Source of the DNA: a virus
Direction: 5' to 3' (one strand)
Virus record (IMG/VR): IMGVR_UViG_3300047157_000001
Span: 1-56,790 of that record
DNA length: 56,790 nt
The translations under genes were made by a program, and so were the position numbers. How positions within the stretch are numbered: the stretch's first letter is position 1; the number at the start of each line of letters is the position of its first letter. Shown here piece by piece: positions 15,183 to 24,125 of the stretch. The notes beneath the pieces are model-generated. The model was not told the DNA's origin, did not search any database, and saw only the letters and a program-made list of their open reading frames with translations.

Positions 15183-17077
15183 GTAACTTACTACCAACAG
15201 ACTATCAAAGTTTTATACACCAGTCACGCTACGCTAAGTATGTAGATGGCAAAGGCCGTGAGTCATGGGCTGAGACAGTAGGGCGCTACGTTGATAACGT
15301 GGTACGTCCGAAGCTAGGCAACGACTCATGGGTTAACCAGATAGAGCAAGCTATCATAGGGTTAGATGTAATGCCAAGCATGAGGGCCATGATGACTAGT
15401 GGTCCTGCGTTGGACAGAGATAACACAGCAGGGTACAACTGCTCATACCTACCTGTCGATGACCCTAAGTCTTTCGATGAGGCTATGTTCATACTGTTGT
15501 GTGGTACAGGTGTAGGCTTCAGTGTTGAGCGTCAGTTCGTGCAGCAGCTACCTGAAGTACCTGAGTTGTTTGACAGCGAGACTACCATTGTAGTTAAGGA
15601 TAGCAAGGAAGGTTGGGCTAAGTCTTTCCGTCAGCTACTAGCATTACTATGGGCAGGTGAGATACCCAAGTGGGATGTCACTCGTGTACGTCCTGCAGGT
15701 GCTAGGCTCAAGACGTTTGGTGGTAGAGCCAGTGGTCCTGGACCTCTTGTCGAGTTGTTTAACTTCTCAGTCAACACGTTTAAGAATGCACAAGGACGTA
15801 AGCTTACCTCTATGGAATGCCACGACTTGATGTGTTTCATTGGACAGATAGTTGTAGTAGGAGGTGTACGTAGGTCAGCCATGATTAGTTTGTCTAACCT
15901 AAGTGATGATCGTATGCGTCACGCTAAGTCAGGACAGTGGTGGGAGACAGCACCACACAGAGCATTAGCTAACAACTCTGTATCATACACAGAGAAGCCA
16001 GACATAGAAACATTCATGCGTGAGTGGACAGCATTAGTAGAGAGTAAGTCAGGAGAGAGGGGAATATTTAATCGTGAAGCATCTAAAGCACAGGCTGCTA
16101 AGTATGGTAGGCGTGATCCTGACTGGCAGTTCGGAACTAATCCATGCAGTGAGATCATACTTAGACCCTACCAGTTTTGTAATCTTACGGAAGTTGTTGT
16201 TCGTTCCACTGATACGCTTAAAGACTTGGAGCGTAAAGTCAAAGTCGCCACAATACTTGGCACAATCCAAAGCTCGTACACAAAGTTTCCGTACCTGCGT
16301 AAAGTGTGGCAACGTAATACTGAAGAAGAGAGATTGCTTGGTGTGTCGCTGACAGGTATCATGGACAACCCATTGATGACTGCTGTTAACTCTAACTTGG
16401 AGAAGCTATTAGATGACTTACGGAATATCGCACTGGCTACTAATCATGAATACGCTGACTTGCTTGATATACCTCAGTCTGCTGCTATTACCTGCGTCAA
16501 ACCTTCGGGTACTGTCTCGCAGTTGGTGGACAGTGCCAGTGGTATACATGCTCGTCACTCTCCATATTACATCCGTACTGTACGAGGTGATAATAAAGAC
16601 CCACTTACACAGTTTATGATTGACAACGGTGTACCTAATGAGCCTTGTGTATTCAAGGGTGACACTACAACAGTGTTCAGCTTTCCTGTACGATCACCAG
16701 AGAATGCTATAACACGCAACGACATGACTGCTATTGAACAGCTAGAGACTTGGCTTACATACCAAAGACATTGGTGTGAGCATAAGCCCTCAGTTACAAT
16801 TTCAGTACGTGATGATGAATGGCTTGAGGTAGGAGCCTTTGTCTATAAACACTTTGACGAAATGTCAGGTGTATCTTTTCTACCACACTCAGACCATACC
16901 TATCAGCAAGCTCCATATCAAGATTGCAGCAAGGAAGAGTATAAAGAATTACTCAAGACCATGCCGAAAAAGATTGACTGGAATAAACTTTCAGAGTATG
17001 AACAAGAAGACAACACGAAGTCCAGTCAAACATTTGCTTGCTCTGGTGACGTGTGTGAAGTAGTAGATATAACATAG
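15179..17077 (+). CDS. Class II (B12-dependent) ribonucleotide reductase
   Basis: 632 residues, single chain. Active-site features: Cys88 in YNCSY, the thiyl loop NPCSEI with Cys323 and Glu325, a PSGTVSQ substrate loop, and a C-terminal redox pair CSGDVC near the end. No class I metal-binding subunit or class III glycyl radical motif is seen, and the compact form resembles monomeric adenosylcobalamin-dependent RTPR enzymes of marine phages. It converts ribonucleotides to deoxyribonucleotides for phage DNA. Host B12 would be required. Confidence 0.9.
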   Translation: MSNLLPTDYQSFIHQSRYAKYVDGKGRESWAETVGRYVDNVVRPKLGNDSWVNQIEQAIIGLDVMPSMRAMMTSGPALDRDNTAGYNCSYLPVDDPKSFDEAMFILLCGTGVGFSVERQFVQQLPEVPELFDSETTIVVKDSKEGWAKSFRQLLALLWAGEIPKWDVTRVRPAGARLKTFGGRASGPGPLVELFNFSVNTFKNAQGRKLTSMECHDLMCFIGQIVVVGGVRRSAMISLSNLSDDRMRHAKSGQWWETAPHRALANNSVSYTEKPDIETFMREWTALVESKSGERGIFNREASKAQAAKYGRRDPDWQFGTNPCSEIILRPYQFCNLTEVVVRSTDTLKDLERKVKVATILGTIQSSYTKFPYLRKVWQRNTEEERLLGVSLTGIMDNPLMTAVNSNLEKLLDDLRNIALATNHEYADLLDIPQSAAITCVKPSGTVSQLVDSASGIHARHSPYYIRTVRGDNKDPLTQFMIDNGVPNEPCVFKGDTTTVFSFPVRSPENAITRNDMTAIEQLETWLTYQRHWCEHKPSVTISVRDDEWLEVGAFVYKHFDEMSGVSFLPHSDHTYQQAPYQDCSKEEYKELLKTMPKKIDWNKLSEYEQEDNTKSSQTFACSGDVCEVVDIT

Positions 17078-17085
17078 GAGTTATC

Positions 17086-17202
17086 ATGGAAGTAATAGTA
17101 TCAGCAGTAATAGCTTACTTTGCAGTAGGCGCAATAGCAGAGAAGTATCTTGAACCTTGGGTCAATGATAAAGTAGAACAGTATTACGAAGCAAAGGAAT
17201 AG
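17086..17202 (+). CDS. Small membrane-associated protein, 38 aa
   Basis: ATG 17086 after AGGAG. One hydrophobic helix (about 2-18, EVIVSAVIAYFAVGAIA) followed by a charged amphipathic tail ending EQYYEAKE. Position directly after ribonucleotide reductase; function unknown. Confidence 0.45.
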   Translation: MEVIVSAVIAYFAVGAIAEKYLEPWVNDKVEQYYEAKE

Positions 17203-17205
17203 CAC

Positions 17206-17403
17206 ATGGCTTGGGTATTAGTAGCGCTCTTTATATTTAATGGAGAGCCATTGATTATGAGCGACAACATCTTATATGAAAACAGAGAAAAGTGTAATGC
17301 TGCTGTGTCTGCACGTACCAAATACTTAGAGGCTACTAGACCTAAGTCTATGTGGGAAGCAGACTACTGGGTATGGTGTACCCAAATACCACAGGAGGTA
17401 TAA
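17206..17403 (+). CDS. Small hypothetical protein, 65 aa
   Basis: A short hydrophobic start (AWVLVALFIFNGEPLIM) and two cysteines (Cys30 in EKCNAAV, Cys58 in WCTQIP) spaced as in small secreted phage proteins that form one disulphide. Three bases after the previous stop. Possible periplasmic location is inference. Confidence 0.5.
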   Translation: MAWVLVALFIFNGEPLIMSDNILYENREKCNAAVSARTKYLEATRPKSMWEADYWVWCTQIPQEV

Positions 17404-17404
17404 T

Positions 17405-17950
17405 ATGAAATGCTGTATAGGTTGTGAAGTAGAACTAGAAGTAGGAGTTAATTGGAAAGAAAGTGGTAGAAGAATTGCACACTATTATTGCACACCTTGT
17501 AATTCTAAACGTAATAAAGGCTACCAAAACAGAAACAAAAATAGGATGTGGGTAAATGGTAAAATTATATCAACTAAACATCCCTTACACAAACCTGGAC
17601 GCTACAAAACTTTTAATGATGCAGCCTTTGATGGTACGTATAAGTTAGACTCTATTAAAGAAGGATATGTATATGCCATAACTAATCCTGCTTGGCCTGA
17701 GTGGGTCAAGATAGGCATGGCTGTTGATGCTGATGATAGATGTAATGGCTATCAGACTAGCAGCCCCTTCAGAGACTACTCACTAGAGCATGTGGTTGTG
17801 TCAAACAATAGACGTGTATCAGAAGCACAAGCACATAAAGCAGCAGCTAAGATAGCTGAAGAACAAAGAGGTGAATGGTTTAAGATAAGTATAGAACAGG
17901 CTAAAGATGTATTAAATAAACTATCAGTAAATTTAGAAAAGGCAGCTTGA
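17405..17950 (+). CDS. T5orf172/GIY-YIG-like nuclease with zinc-finger N-terminus
   Basis: 181 residues. Residues 3-32 hold two Cys pairs (CCIGC and CTPC), a likely zinc site. The centre (about 87-165) matches the T5orf172 branch of the GIY-YIG superfamily: GYVYAITNPAWPEWVKIGMA, then RCNGYQTSSPFRDYSLEHVV, with EAQAHK and GEWFKIS later. Family members are DNA-nicking or homing-type nucleases. The basic linker (KRNKGYQNRNKNR) would help DNA binding. It overlaps the last early gene by one base. Confidence 0.75.
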   Translation: MKCCIGCEVELEVGVNWKESGRRIAHYYCTPCNSKRNKGYQNRNKNRMWVNGKIISTKHPLHKPGRYKTFNDAAFDGTYKLDSIKEGYVYAITNPAWPEWVKIGMAVDADDRCNGYQTSSPFRDYSLEHVVVSNNRRVSEAQAHKAAAKIAEEQRGEWFKISIEQAKDVLNKLSVNLEKAA

Positions 17951-18141
17951 TGAAACTGGAACGTGAAGCTACAAACTACATGCAAGCCAAGCGTAATCAG
18001 TTCAAGAAAGACTTGACTGATGCTATAAGAGTAGTAGATAAGTTTTTATTGGATAATCTTGAGGACAATGACCAGCGCAAGAAAGCTAGAGATAAACTCC
18101 TTGAGTGTAAGATGTGGGCAGGGCATAGCTATAGATCATAG
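17950..18141 (+). CDS. Small helical protein at the end of the early block
   Basis: 63 residues from ATG 17950. Two helices: KRNQFKKDLTDAIRVVDKFLL and a C-terminal stretch with KLLECKMWAGHSYRS. The C-terminal pattern (charged helix, then MWA) faintly resembles the end of small Acb2/Tad1-type phage anti-defence proteins (DUF7681), but similarity is too short to claim. Its stop overlaps the stop of the convergent late block by six bases. Confidence 0.5.
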   Translation: MKLEREATNYMQAKRNQFKKDLTDAIRVVDKFLLDNLEDNDQRKKARDKLLECKMWAGHSYRS

Positions 18142-18145
18142 CTTG
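18125..18145. other. Palindrome at convergent gene junction
   Basis: AGCTAT and ATAGCT arms with a five-base loop span the overlapping stop codons of the last early gene and the last late gene. No T-run follows on either strand, so it is a poor intrinsic terminator, but it is the only structure where the two blocks collide. Confidence 0.35.
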
Positions 18146-21100
18146 CCTACCTCGTCCTCTGCATCTTTGATAAACTGTGCGTAACGCATAAACAACTCAA
18201 GCTCTCTGAAGCTAAGATCTTCTAGCTGTCCAGTTATACCGTAGTCTTTCTTTAACATTTGCATAGCTTCTCTTCTAGTCTCTTTACTATAGCTTCTAGT
18301 TAGAGAGGCTGCTTTGTTTAGAATACTACCTTCGTATCCTGCGTAGCCTCTATCCATGCTCTCACGAACTCTGGCTTTAACATCAGACATTCTTTTCTTG
18401 AGCATACCACGCTTTTGTTTTATGCTTGCGTCTTGAAACTTAGGATTGTTTAGCAACTCCTGAGTGTAAACTTCAAGCATAGGTGCTAACATACCATTGA
18501 AGATTTTATCATAGGCAGGTATGTTTGTCCTCTCACTAGCTTTCCAAGAAGCCATGTCAGCCATAGAGTATACCGTTTCTGTAGCTGTCTTGCTAGGCTT
18601 TACTGTTAATCCAAACAGTCTTGCAAAAGGATTAGCATCATATATCTCTCCTGATCTGGTAGCTACAGATAACTCCTTACCTGTTATGGCATCCTCACCA
18701 CCTAGTCCAATCTTTGTAAAAGTATCATTTGTTATAGCGTCTACCGAATCAATGAATGTCTCTAGTATATTGTCTATATACTTAGTAGAAGTTTGTGAGA
18801 ATGTATTGATACCTTCAGCTTGACGTACATCTTTAGCTGTGTCTGTACCTGTAGCAAAACCTACAGCTTTGTTTAGTACATCTAGTGGTCTAGTAAAACC
18901 TGCTACAAAGTTACCAGTAACCTTATACATACCATCTATAGCTGCTGCTCTCTTGTCTATGTCTACATTAGTTAACACATCTAACATATTGTTTATGTCG
19001 TTAGCAAACTGTGTGTCACGTGCAAGCTGACCAACAGCTAACTGTGTACCTATCTCTCTTTGTAAGTCTGCTGATACCTGCTCACCATTTCTCATAGTGT
19101 TTAGTACCCTACCTGCTGCAAGCCATAGAGAGAATGGGTAGGTGTTCTTGGCATCTACAATAGTACCACCACCTACATCTACTTCATATACACCTAAATT
19201 CTTTTCTCTTCTTTCGTTGTCATACTGCATAGACAGACCCAACGCTGTATTACCCACAACGAAACGCGCAAAGGCTTCTCTCTCTGTTATGTCAAGGTTC
19301 TTTGGTCCTTTGCCTCTCACACCATTAACAGCATTCCTAGTGAACTTATAGAAGTGTTCTGGTGCAGCCAGCAGTGACCACTGGTATGAAGTGGCTATGA
19401 CGTTGTTGAAGAACCTACCAAACGGTAGGAGTGTACCAAAACCTGGAGTGTTAGAAAAAGTTTCAGCCATCTTAGCAGCAGTTCGTAGTAGCTCTGGCTG
19501 CTCTGTAGTTGTGTAGTCTTTAGAGAATACAGACTTGAGCGTAGCATCTAGCGCACCTTGGATAGCGTCTAGGTCAGGCTCTTCACCCTTTACCATAGCA
19601 TCTCTAAAACTTATACCTTTATTTATACGCATATACTTATCCATCTCAGTCATAAACATCTGAGACTTAGTAAAGCTATCCTGTATACGTACACCAGATA
19701 TATTACTTGCTGCATTAGAACCAGCTTCTATGTTTCTAAATAGTTTGCTATTAGGGTCCATGCCGAATCGTTCACCCTGAACTTCTACACCACCTGACAT
19801 AGTTTCGAATAACTTCTTACGTGTTGTTTCGTTGTTAGATTCTTTTAAGAACCTCATGTATGAATCGTGTGTAGTGTATGGGTCTAGTAAGTTTCTAAAC
19901 TTCTGTGATTGTATCTGTGTATACGCACGTGCTTGTCGCATTGTTTCTCTAGCAGCAGTAGTATCATATGTAGATTGACTAAGAGCTTTCATACTTAGCA
20001 TACCAAAGTTAAACAAGTCAGCCATACTCTGACCTACATAGTATTGAGCAAAGCCAGCCACGTTGATCATGGTAGTAGCAGGAGATGAAACAAGTAAACG
20101 TTTCCACACAGACTGTCCATACTTTAACGGCTGTGAATTATTCATCTTGTCTACTTCTTGGGTAGCCTCTGCTATATCATCCTCTAAAGTTCTTTTAGTC
20201 TTATCACCAGCAGCTACAATACCTGAGTTAACAATACGCTTTGTTTGAGAAAGAACGTTTAGGATCTTACCTGCTTCACTAGAATCTTTTGATAGTAAGT
20301 CTCTTAGGTTAATACCTTTAGTGTCAGCTAACTCTCCTAGTGTTAGTTCTGTATACTTACCCATAGCCTTGTTTATATTTACCAAGTCTTCTTCAGGTAA
20401 GAACCTAACCACATTAGTTACTACATCCGCTGTTAGTTTATTAGAGTGTATCTTCAAGCCTCTATCATTCATCAGCTTTGCTAGTCCACCCTTACCATCT
20501 GCACCTAGCATTATATTAGAAAACAAATCTGATGGCATAACAGAAGCCTCTAGTTTTAAACCTCTGTCTACCTTTGAGTTCCATGCCTCAATGTCTTCTA
20601 GCATTTGTTTGGTAACTTTTTTACTATCCTGTCTGGAGAGTATAGATGAGTTACTTTCTATAACAGTCTTAGCTATATCACCTAGTGTATCTGTAGGTTC
20701 TTCAAGTCCTGACAAACCACGAAACTTACCGAAGCCTAACTGTGCTGCACCTGCTACACCACCCAACAAAGAAGAGAAAGCTGTTTGTGTTTTACTGTAC
20801 TGTTCTTGAGCGCCAGCTTCCATCAATGTCTTCTGTGCTAGACTATCCTGTAGCATAGCAAAACCTGCGTCTGCTCCTACGGTTACCTTTAAAGATGTGC
20901 CTCTTGCCTTGTCAAATAATGCTTCCTGTTTGCCCTTCATGGCATCCAGTGCTATTTTTCTGCGTCCTTCTTTAGTAACCTCTTGTGTTACTTTCTCTGC
21001 TGCTTTCTTAGACTGACCTTTAGATAGTCCTGCTTTGGCTGCTCTTCTAGCTGCTTGCATCCCAGCTTTCTCTGCTGCTTTTCTAATCTGCGTAGAATTA

Positions 21101-21657
21101 GCACCATCTCTTGCAGCCTGTAGTCCTGCTCTCTTTACTGCATCTAGTACAATCTTCTTACCTGCTACTGTGTAGCTACCTGCAAGAAGTCTACCAACAC
21201 CACCAGTGATAAGACCTACATAGTTAGTAGGGTCTTTAGCTGCAGCAAAGATATAATCCTTTATACCATCAACAGCACCCATAGCCCCATCATTCTGGAA
21301 CACATTACCTAGTTGTTCATATAGCAGATAAGCATCCCTAGCAGTTTTCTTCATCTTATCGTCTGCTTTATTTATAAACCTTAGTTCACCTGTGGTGCTA
21401 ACAGCGTTGGAATTAAAGTACCGCATGTGTTGTACAAAGTCATCTACAGTTTCTTCTACATCTTTGTTTTTATAGCCAACACCTTTACGTCCTGCCATGT
21501 ACCTGCGTACCTTAGCTAGGTTCTGACCCACCTTGAGATCATCCTTCTTTAGAGTAACATTCTTATCTATGTAAAAGTCTTCTTCCCTACTAGGCGCACT
21601 AGAAGTGCCACTAAATAGTTCATCCATACTTCTCTTATTATCTTGGTAGCTTGCCAT
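18136..21657 (-). CDS. Large internal virion protein, 1173 aa
   Basis: Last gene of the late block, AAGAAGAGA before ATG. The length and position match the large internal or ejection proteins of podoviruses (as T7 gp16), but I see no lytic transglycosylase motif. An alanine/lysine-rich helical part (about 160-260, with repeated KAGLxAAR-type units) is followed by a long helical body. A PFGRFFNNVIATSYQWSLLAA segment (about 755-775) might insert in a membrane. Likely ejected with DNA or part of the inner core; this is inference from order. Confidence 0.6.
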   Translation of the reverse strand: MASYQDNKRSMDELFSGTSSAPSREEDFYIDKNVTLKKDDLKVGQNLAKVRRYMAGRKGVGYKNKDVEETVDDFVQHMRYFNSNAVSTTGELRFINKADDKMKKTARDAYLLYEQLGNVFQNDGAMGAVDGIKDYIFAAAKDPTNYVGLITGGVGRLLAGSYTVAGKKIVLDAVKRAGLQAARDGANSTQIRKAAEKAGMQAARRAAKAGLSKGQSKKAAEKVTQEVTKEGRRKIALDAMKGKQEALFDKARGTSLKVTVGADAGFAMLQDSLAQKTLMEAGAQEQYSKTQTAFSSLLGGVAGAAQLGFGKFRGLSGLEEPTDTLGDIAKTVIESNSSILSRQDSKKVTKQMLEDIEAWNSKVDRGLKLEASVMPSDLFSNIMLGADGKGGLAKLMNDRGLKIHSNKLTADVVTNVVRFLPEEDLVNINKAMGKYTELTLGELADTKGINLRDLLSKDSSEAGKILNVLSQTKRIVNSGIVAAGDKTKRTLEDDIAEATQEVDKMNNSQPLKYGQSVWKRLLVSSPATTMINVAGFAQYYVGQSMADLFNFGMLSMKALSQSTYDTTAARETMRQARAYTQIQSQKFRNLLDPYTTHDSYMRFLKESNNETTRKKLFETMSGGVEVQGERFGMDPNSKLFRNIEAGSNAASNISGVRIQDSFTKSQMFMTEMDKYMRINKGISFRDAMVKGEEPDLDAIQGALDATLKSVFSKDYTTTEQPELLRTAAKMAETFSNTPGFGTLLPFGRFFNNVIATSYQWSLLAAPEHFYKFTRNAVNGVRGKGPKNLDITEREAFARFVVGNTALGLSMQYDNERREKNLGVYEVDVGGGTIVDAKNTYPFSLWLAAGRVLNTMRNGEQVSADLQREIGTQLAVGQLARDTQFANDINNMLDVLTNVDIDKRAAAIDGMYKVTGNFVAGFTRPLDVLNKAVGFATGTDTAKDVRQAEGINTFSQTSTKYIDNILETFIDSVDAITNDTFTKIGLGGEDAITGKELSVATRSGEIYDANPFARLFGLTVKPSKTATETVYSMADMASWKASERTNIPAYDKIFNGMLAPMLEVYTQELLNNPKFQDASIKQKRGMLKKRMSDVKARVRESMDRGYAGYEGSILNKAASLTRSYSKETRREAMQMLKKDYGITGQLEDLSFRELELFMRYAQFIKDAEDEVGKL

Positions 21658-21658
21658 A

Positions 21659-23161
21659 TTATCTCTTCTTTAAGTTAGGTGATCCATCTGGGTTGTGTGT
21701 ATCTCCGTAGAGTATATCCCACTCTTCTTGTGCTGTCACTTTCCTAGTTTTTCCTGGTTGCCTAATACCAAATTTATTTACCGACTCTACTTCTTTGTCT
21801 TTAGGCCCACCTTCAGCAGGTCTTGGGTCTACCATAATCTTCTCGCCTGTTATAGGATCTAGTTTACCTGCATAGTCTTTATCCCAAGCGTTAACACCAC
21901 CAGCATCTAGTGCATCTTTTAGTGTACCTTTGCTTTCTGGTCTAGGATTTGGTACAAACTCTTCAGTGCTTTCTTCTGTAGGTATCGTTGTTTCTTGAGT
22001 TTCTGAATCGGGCGTTGGCGTTTGAGTATCTTCTTGTTCGATAACTCCTGCTTGTGTTCTTGCTTCGGCTTCCTCCATTCCAGTTTTGATTGCTTCGAAA
22101 CTACCAAGGTTTTCCTCTCTATCATTTAACTGTGTATTGTTTTCTTCTGGTTGATTAAAACTATTTAACAATGCTAGTTCATCTTCTACAAACTGGTCAC
22201 CCATAATCTTTCTAATTAGATCTACAGATGGTTGATGATCAAACAGTCCAGTCTGACCAAAATTTCCTATAGTTCCTTGTATAATACTTCTAGCTTGAGT
22301 TTGAATCAAGTACTCTCTAGCGTCTTGCTCTTTCTGCATAGGAGTAACGCCCTCGTTTCTAGCAGCATATCCCTCATCATATGTTTCACTACCTTCACGC
22401 ATCTTTTCCATGTGTGCAGTACGAGCAGCTTTAATAAAATCTTCAGCAGCCGTTCCACTAGCAGCATCCATCTCTATATCAGTAAGTGTTTTTAGAAACT
22501 CACTAGCTGCCTGTGGTCCATAGAACTCTTTGTCAAAGAAGTTAACACCCAAGTTAGGAAAGAGAGAATCATAATCTGCTTGTGCAGCAAGCTCATTCAC
22601 ATCAGCTATAGACATGTTGCCTATATAATTTGTGTCTCCTAGTCTTTGCTTTGCTTGGCTCATAGCGTTTGTACCAAACATGGAAGCAAGTAGGCTGTCA
22701 CTTGATTGGACATCTGATTGTTCTGTTGCAAGAGTTGGGTCTGTCTTAGCACCATATTGTATCTTAGCAAGTTGATTGAGATTCATGTCTATATATTCAG
22801 GGTTTATCTCAAACACTTCAGGCATATCTATAATAGCTTCTACATCAGATGGGCCTAGTGTCTGCATGCCTTTTTGATTTGCAGCAGCTAGTAGTTTCTC
22901 ATAAAAAGTTTTTATACCCAGCGCACCAGAACCCATAGCAGCTACAACTTGTTCTTTAGTAGCGCCTAGGTTTATAGCTTTCTGTGCCATAGACCCAACA
23001 TTATCTGCTAATAGAGTTCTCTCAGCTATTGCTTTCCTATTTGCTTTAGCTAGATCTTCTTGTTCCTCTTCATACTCTTCAGCATCAGTCCTTCTTTTTC
23101 TGATACTCTCTGTCTGCTTGTCTAAGAAGGCTGCTCCAAAAGCTTTCCAATCAAATCCCAT
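21659..23161 (-). CDS. Internal virion protein, 500 aa
   Basis: Helical N-terminal half with a charged coiled coil (EEYEEEQEDLAKANRKAIAERT). The C-terminal third is low-complexity and acidic (Thr, Glu, Pro-rich), ending in a basic tail. Sits one base upstream of the 1173-residue gene, as internal core proteins do in podoviruses. No named domain recognised. Confidence 0.5.
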   Translation of the reverse strand: MGFDWKAFGAAFLDKQTESIRKRRTDAEEYEEEQEDLAKANRKAIAERTLLADNVGSMAQKAINLGATKEQVVAAMGSGALGIKTFYEKLLAAANQKGMQTLGPSDVEAIIDMPEVFEINPEYIDMNLNQLAKIQYGAKTDPTLATEQSDVQSSDSLLASMFGTNAMSQAKQRLGDTNYIGNMSIADVNELAAQADYDSLFPNLGVNFFDKEFYGPQAASEFLKTLTDIEMDAASGTAAEDFIKAARTAHMEKMREGSETYDEGYAARNEGVTPMQKEQDAREYLIQTQARSIIQGTIGNFGQTGLFDHQPSVDLIRKIMGDQFVEDELALLNSFNQPEENNTQLNDREENLGSFEAIKTGMEEAEARTQAGVIEQEDTQTPTPDSETQETTIPTEESTEEFVPNPRPESKGTLKDALDAGGVNAWDKDYAGKLDPITGEKIMVDPRPAEGGPKDKEVESVNKFGIRQPGKTRKVTAQEEWDILYGDTHNPDGSPNLKKR

Positions 23162-23162
23162 C

Positions 23163-23693
23163 TTATAAACCTTTCGCCATCAAGCCCATTGGCTTCTCTT
23201 CTGGTGTGTCTTCTTCCTCTGGCTCTTCTTCAACCAAATCACTTAACATTCTTTTTCCTGGATCTGAACCATCATCAGGATTATCTTTTAGGTATGCTCC
23301 TACTATAGCTTGGAAACGTTGTAGCTCTCTATCTTCTGCTTCCTTCTGATAATCTTTACCATCATCTGAAACCTCAACGCCTACACTTGTGATAGCTTGC
23401 TTTAGGAACTCATGTATAATAGGCTTGACTAACATAGCTACATCAACTGAGTGGATACCATTCATAGTACCTGCACCTACAATAGTATTTACTATAGGCT
23501 TGAGAGATAACCCTGCCTGACATACAGCAGCTAGATCATCTATTACTTCTTGGTTAGCCATGCTCTCTATATAAAACATAGTAACATCTTCTACACTGGA
23601 CATCTCTGCTGGCTGTTCCCAAGGGTTATTCTTAGGTTCACCTGTTAAAGACTGGCCTGGAATTGGTTGATCAAATATTGCTAATGTCTTCAT
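23163..23693 (-). CDS. Conserved-type virion-associated protein, 176 aa
   Basis: The N-terminus FDQPIPGQSLTGEPKNNPWEQP is a motif I recognise from marine phages, including T4-like cyanophages and pelagiphages, where the role is unknown. A central helical region is followed by an acidic tail (EEEPEEEDTPEEKP) and the end MGLMAKGL. Placed among internal virion genes; a morphogenesis role is likely but not shown. Confidence 0.55.
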   Translation of the reverse strand: MKTLAIFDQPIPGQSLTGEPKNNPWEQPAEMSSVEDVTMFYIESMANQEVIDDLAAVCQAGLSLKPIVNTIVGAGTMNGIHSVDVAMLVKPIIHEFLKQAITSVGVEVSDDGKDYQKEAEDRELQRFQAIVGAYLKDNPDDGSDPGKRMLSDLVEEEPEEEDTPEEKPMGLMAKGL

Positions 23694-23702
23694 TTTGTTT
23701 TC

Positions 23703-24125
23703 CTATTTAGTAAATCCTGCACCAAAGTATAAGCCTACTATAGCAGATACTATGTGCGTGTCTAGTGGTGTGATAACGAAACCTCGTGCAGCTTGCCATT
23801 GTACTGTACCGTCACCACCAAATAGCCAGTTAAATAAACCGCCATGTACTTCTGTGTAACCTACGATAACGCTTACGTCAGGATACCATACAGCTACCAT
23901 CTTTGGCAAGACAATAATAGCAAAGACTGCAGATAAAGCTATGATCCTACGTGTCCATGCAAAGTGTATGTCTTTACTGCCATGCTCTCTGGCTTCGTTG
24001 ACTGCACCTATTAAAGCCTTTTGTTGTTCAGCTTTATTCTTAGCATTCTGTCCTATTAAAGACATAACTCCACCTAGTACGGTAGAGAAAAGCATTGTTA
24101 TAAGTTCTAGTGGTAGTCCAAACAT
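23703..24125 (-). CDS. Putative 3TM-type holin
   Basis: 140 residues. Hydrophobic segments at about 4-24 (PLELITMLFSTVLGGVMSLI), 58-82 (RRIIALSAVFAIIVLPKMVAVW) and 112-138 (a glycine-rich span), separated by a charged coil (KNKAEQQKALIGAVNEAREHG). The layout matches the GTA-type three-span holin family found in alphaproteobacterial phages. It would form the membrane lesion releasing the endolysin encoded one base away. Other marine phage homologues are annotated only as membrane proteins. Confidence 0.6.
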   Translation of the reverse strand: MFGLPLELITMLFSTVLGGVMSLIGQNAKNKAEQQKALIGAVNEAREHGSKDIHFAWTRRIIALSAVFAIIVLPKMVAVWYPDVSVIVGYTEVHGGLFNWLFGGDGTVQWQAARGFVITPLDTHIVSAIVGLYFGAGFTK

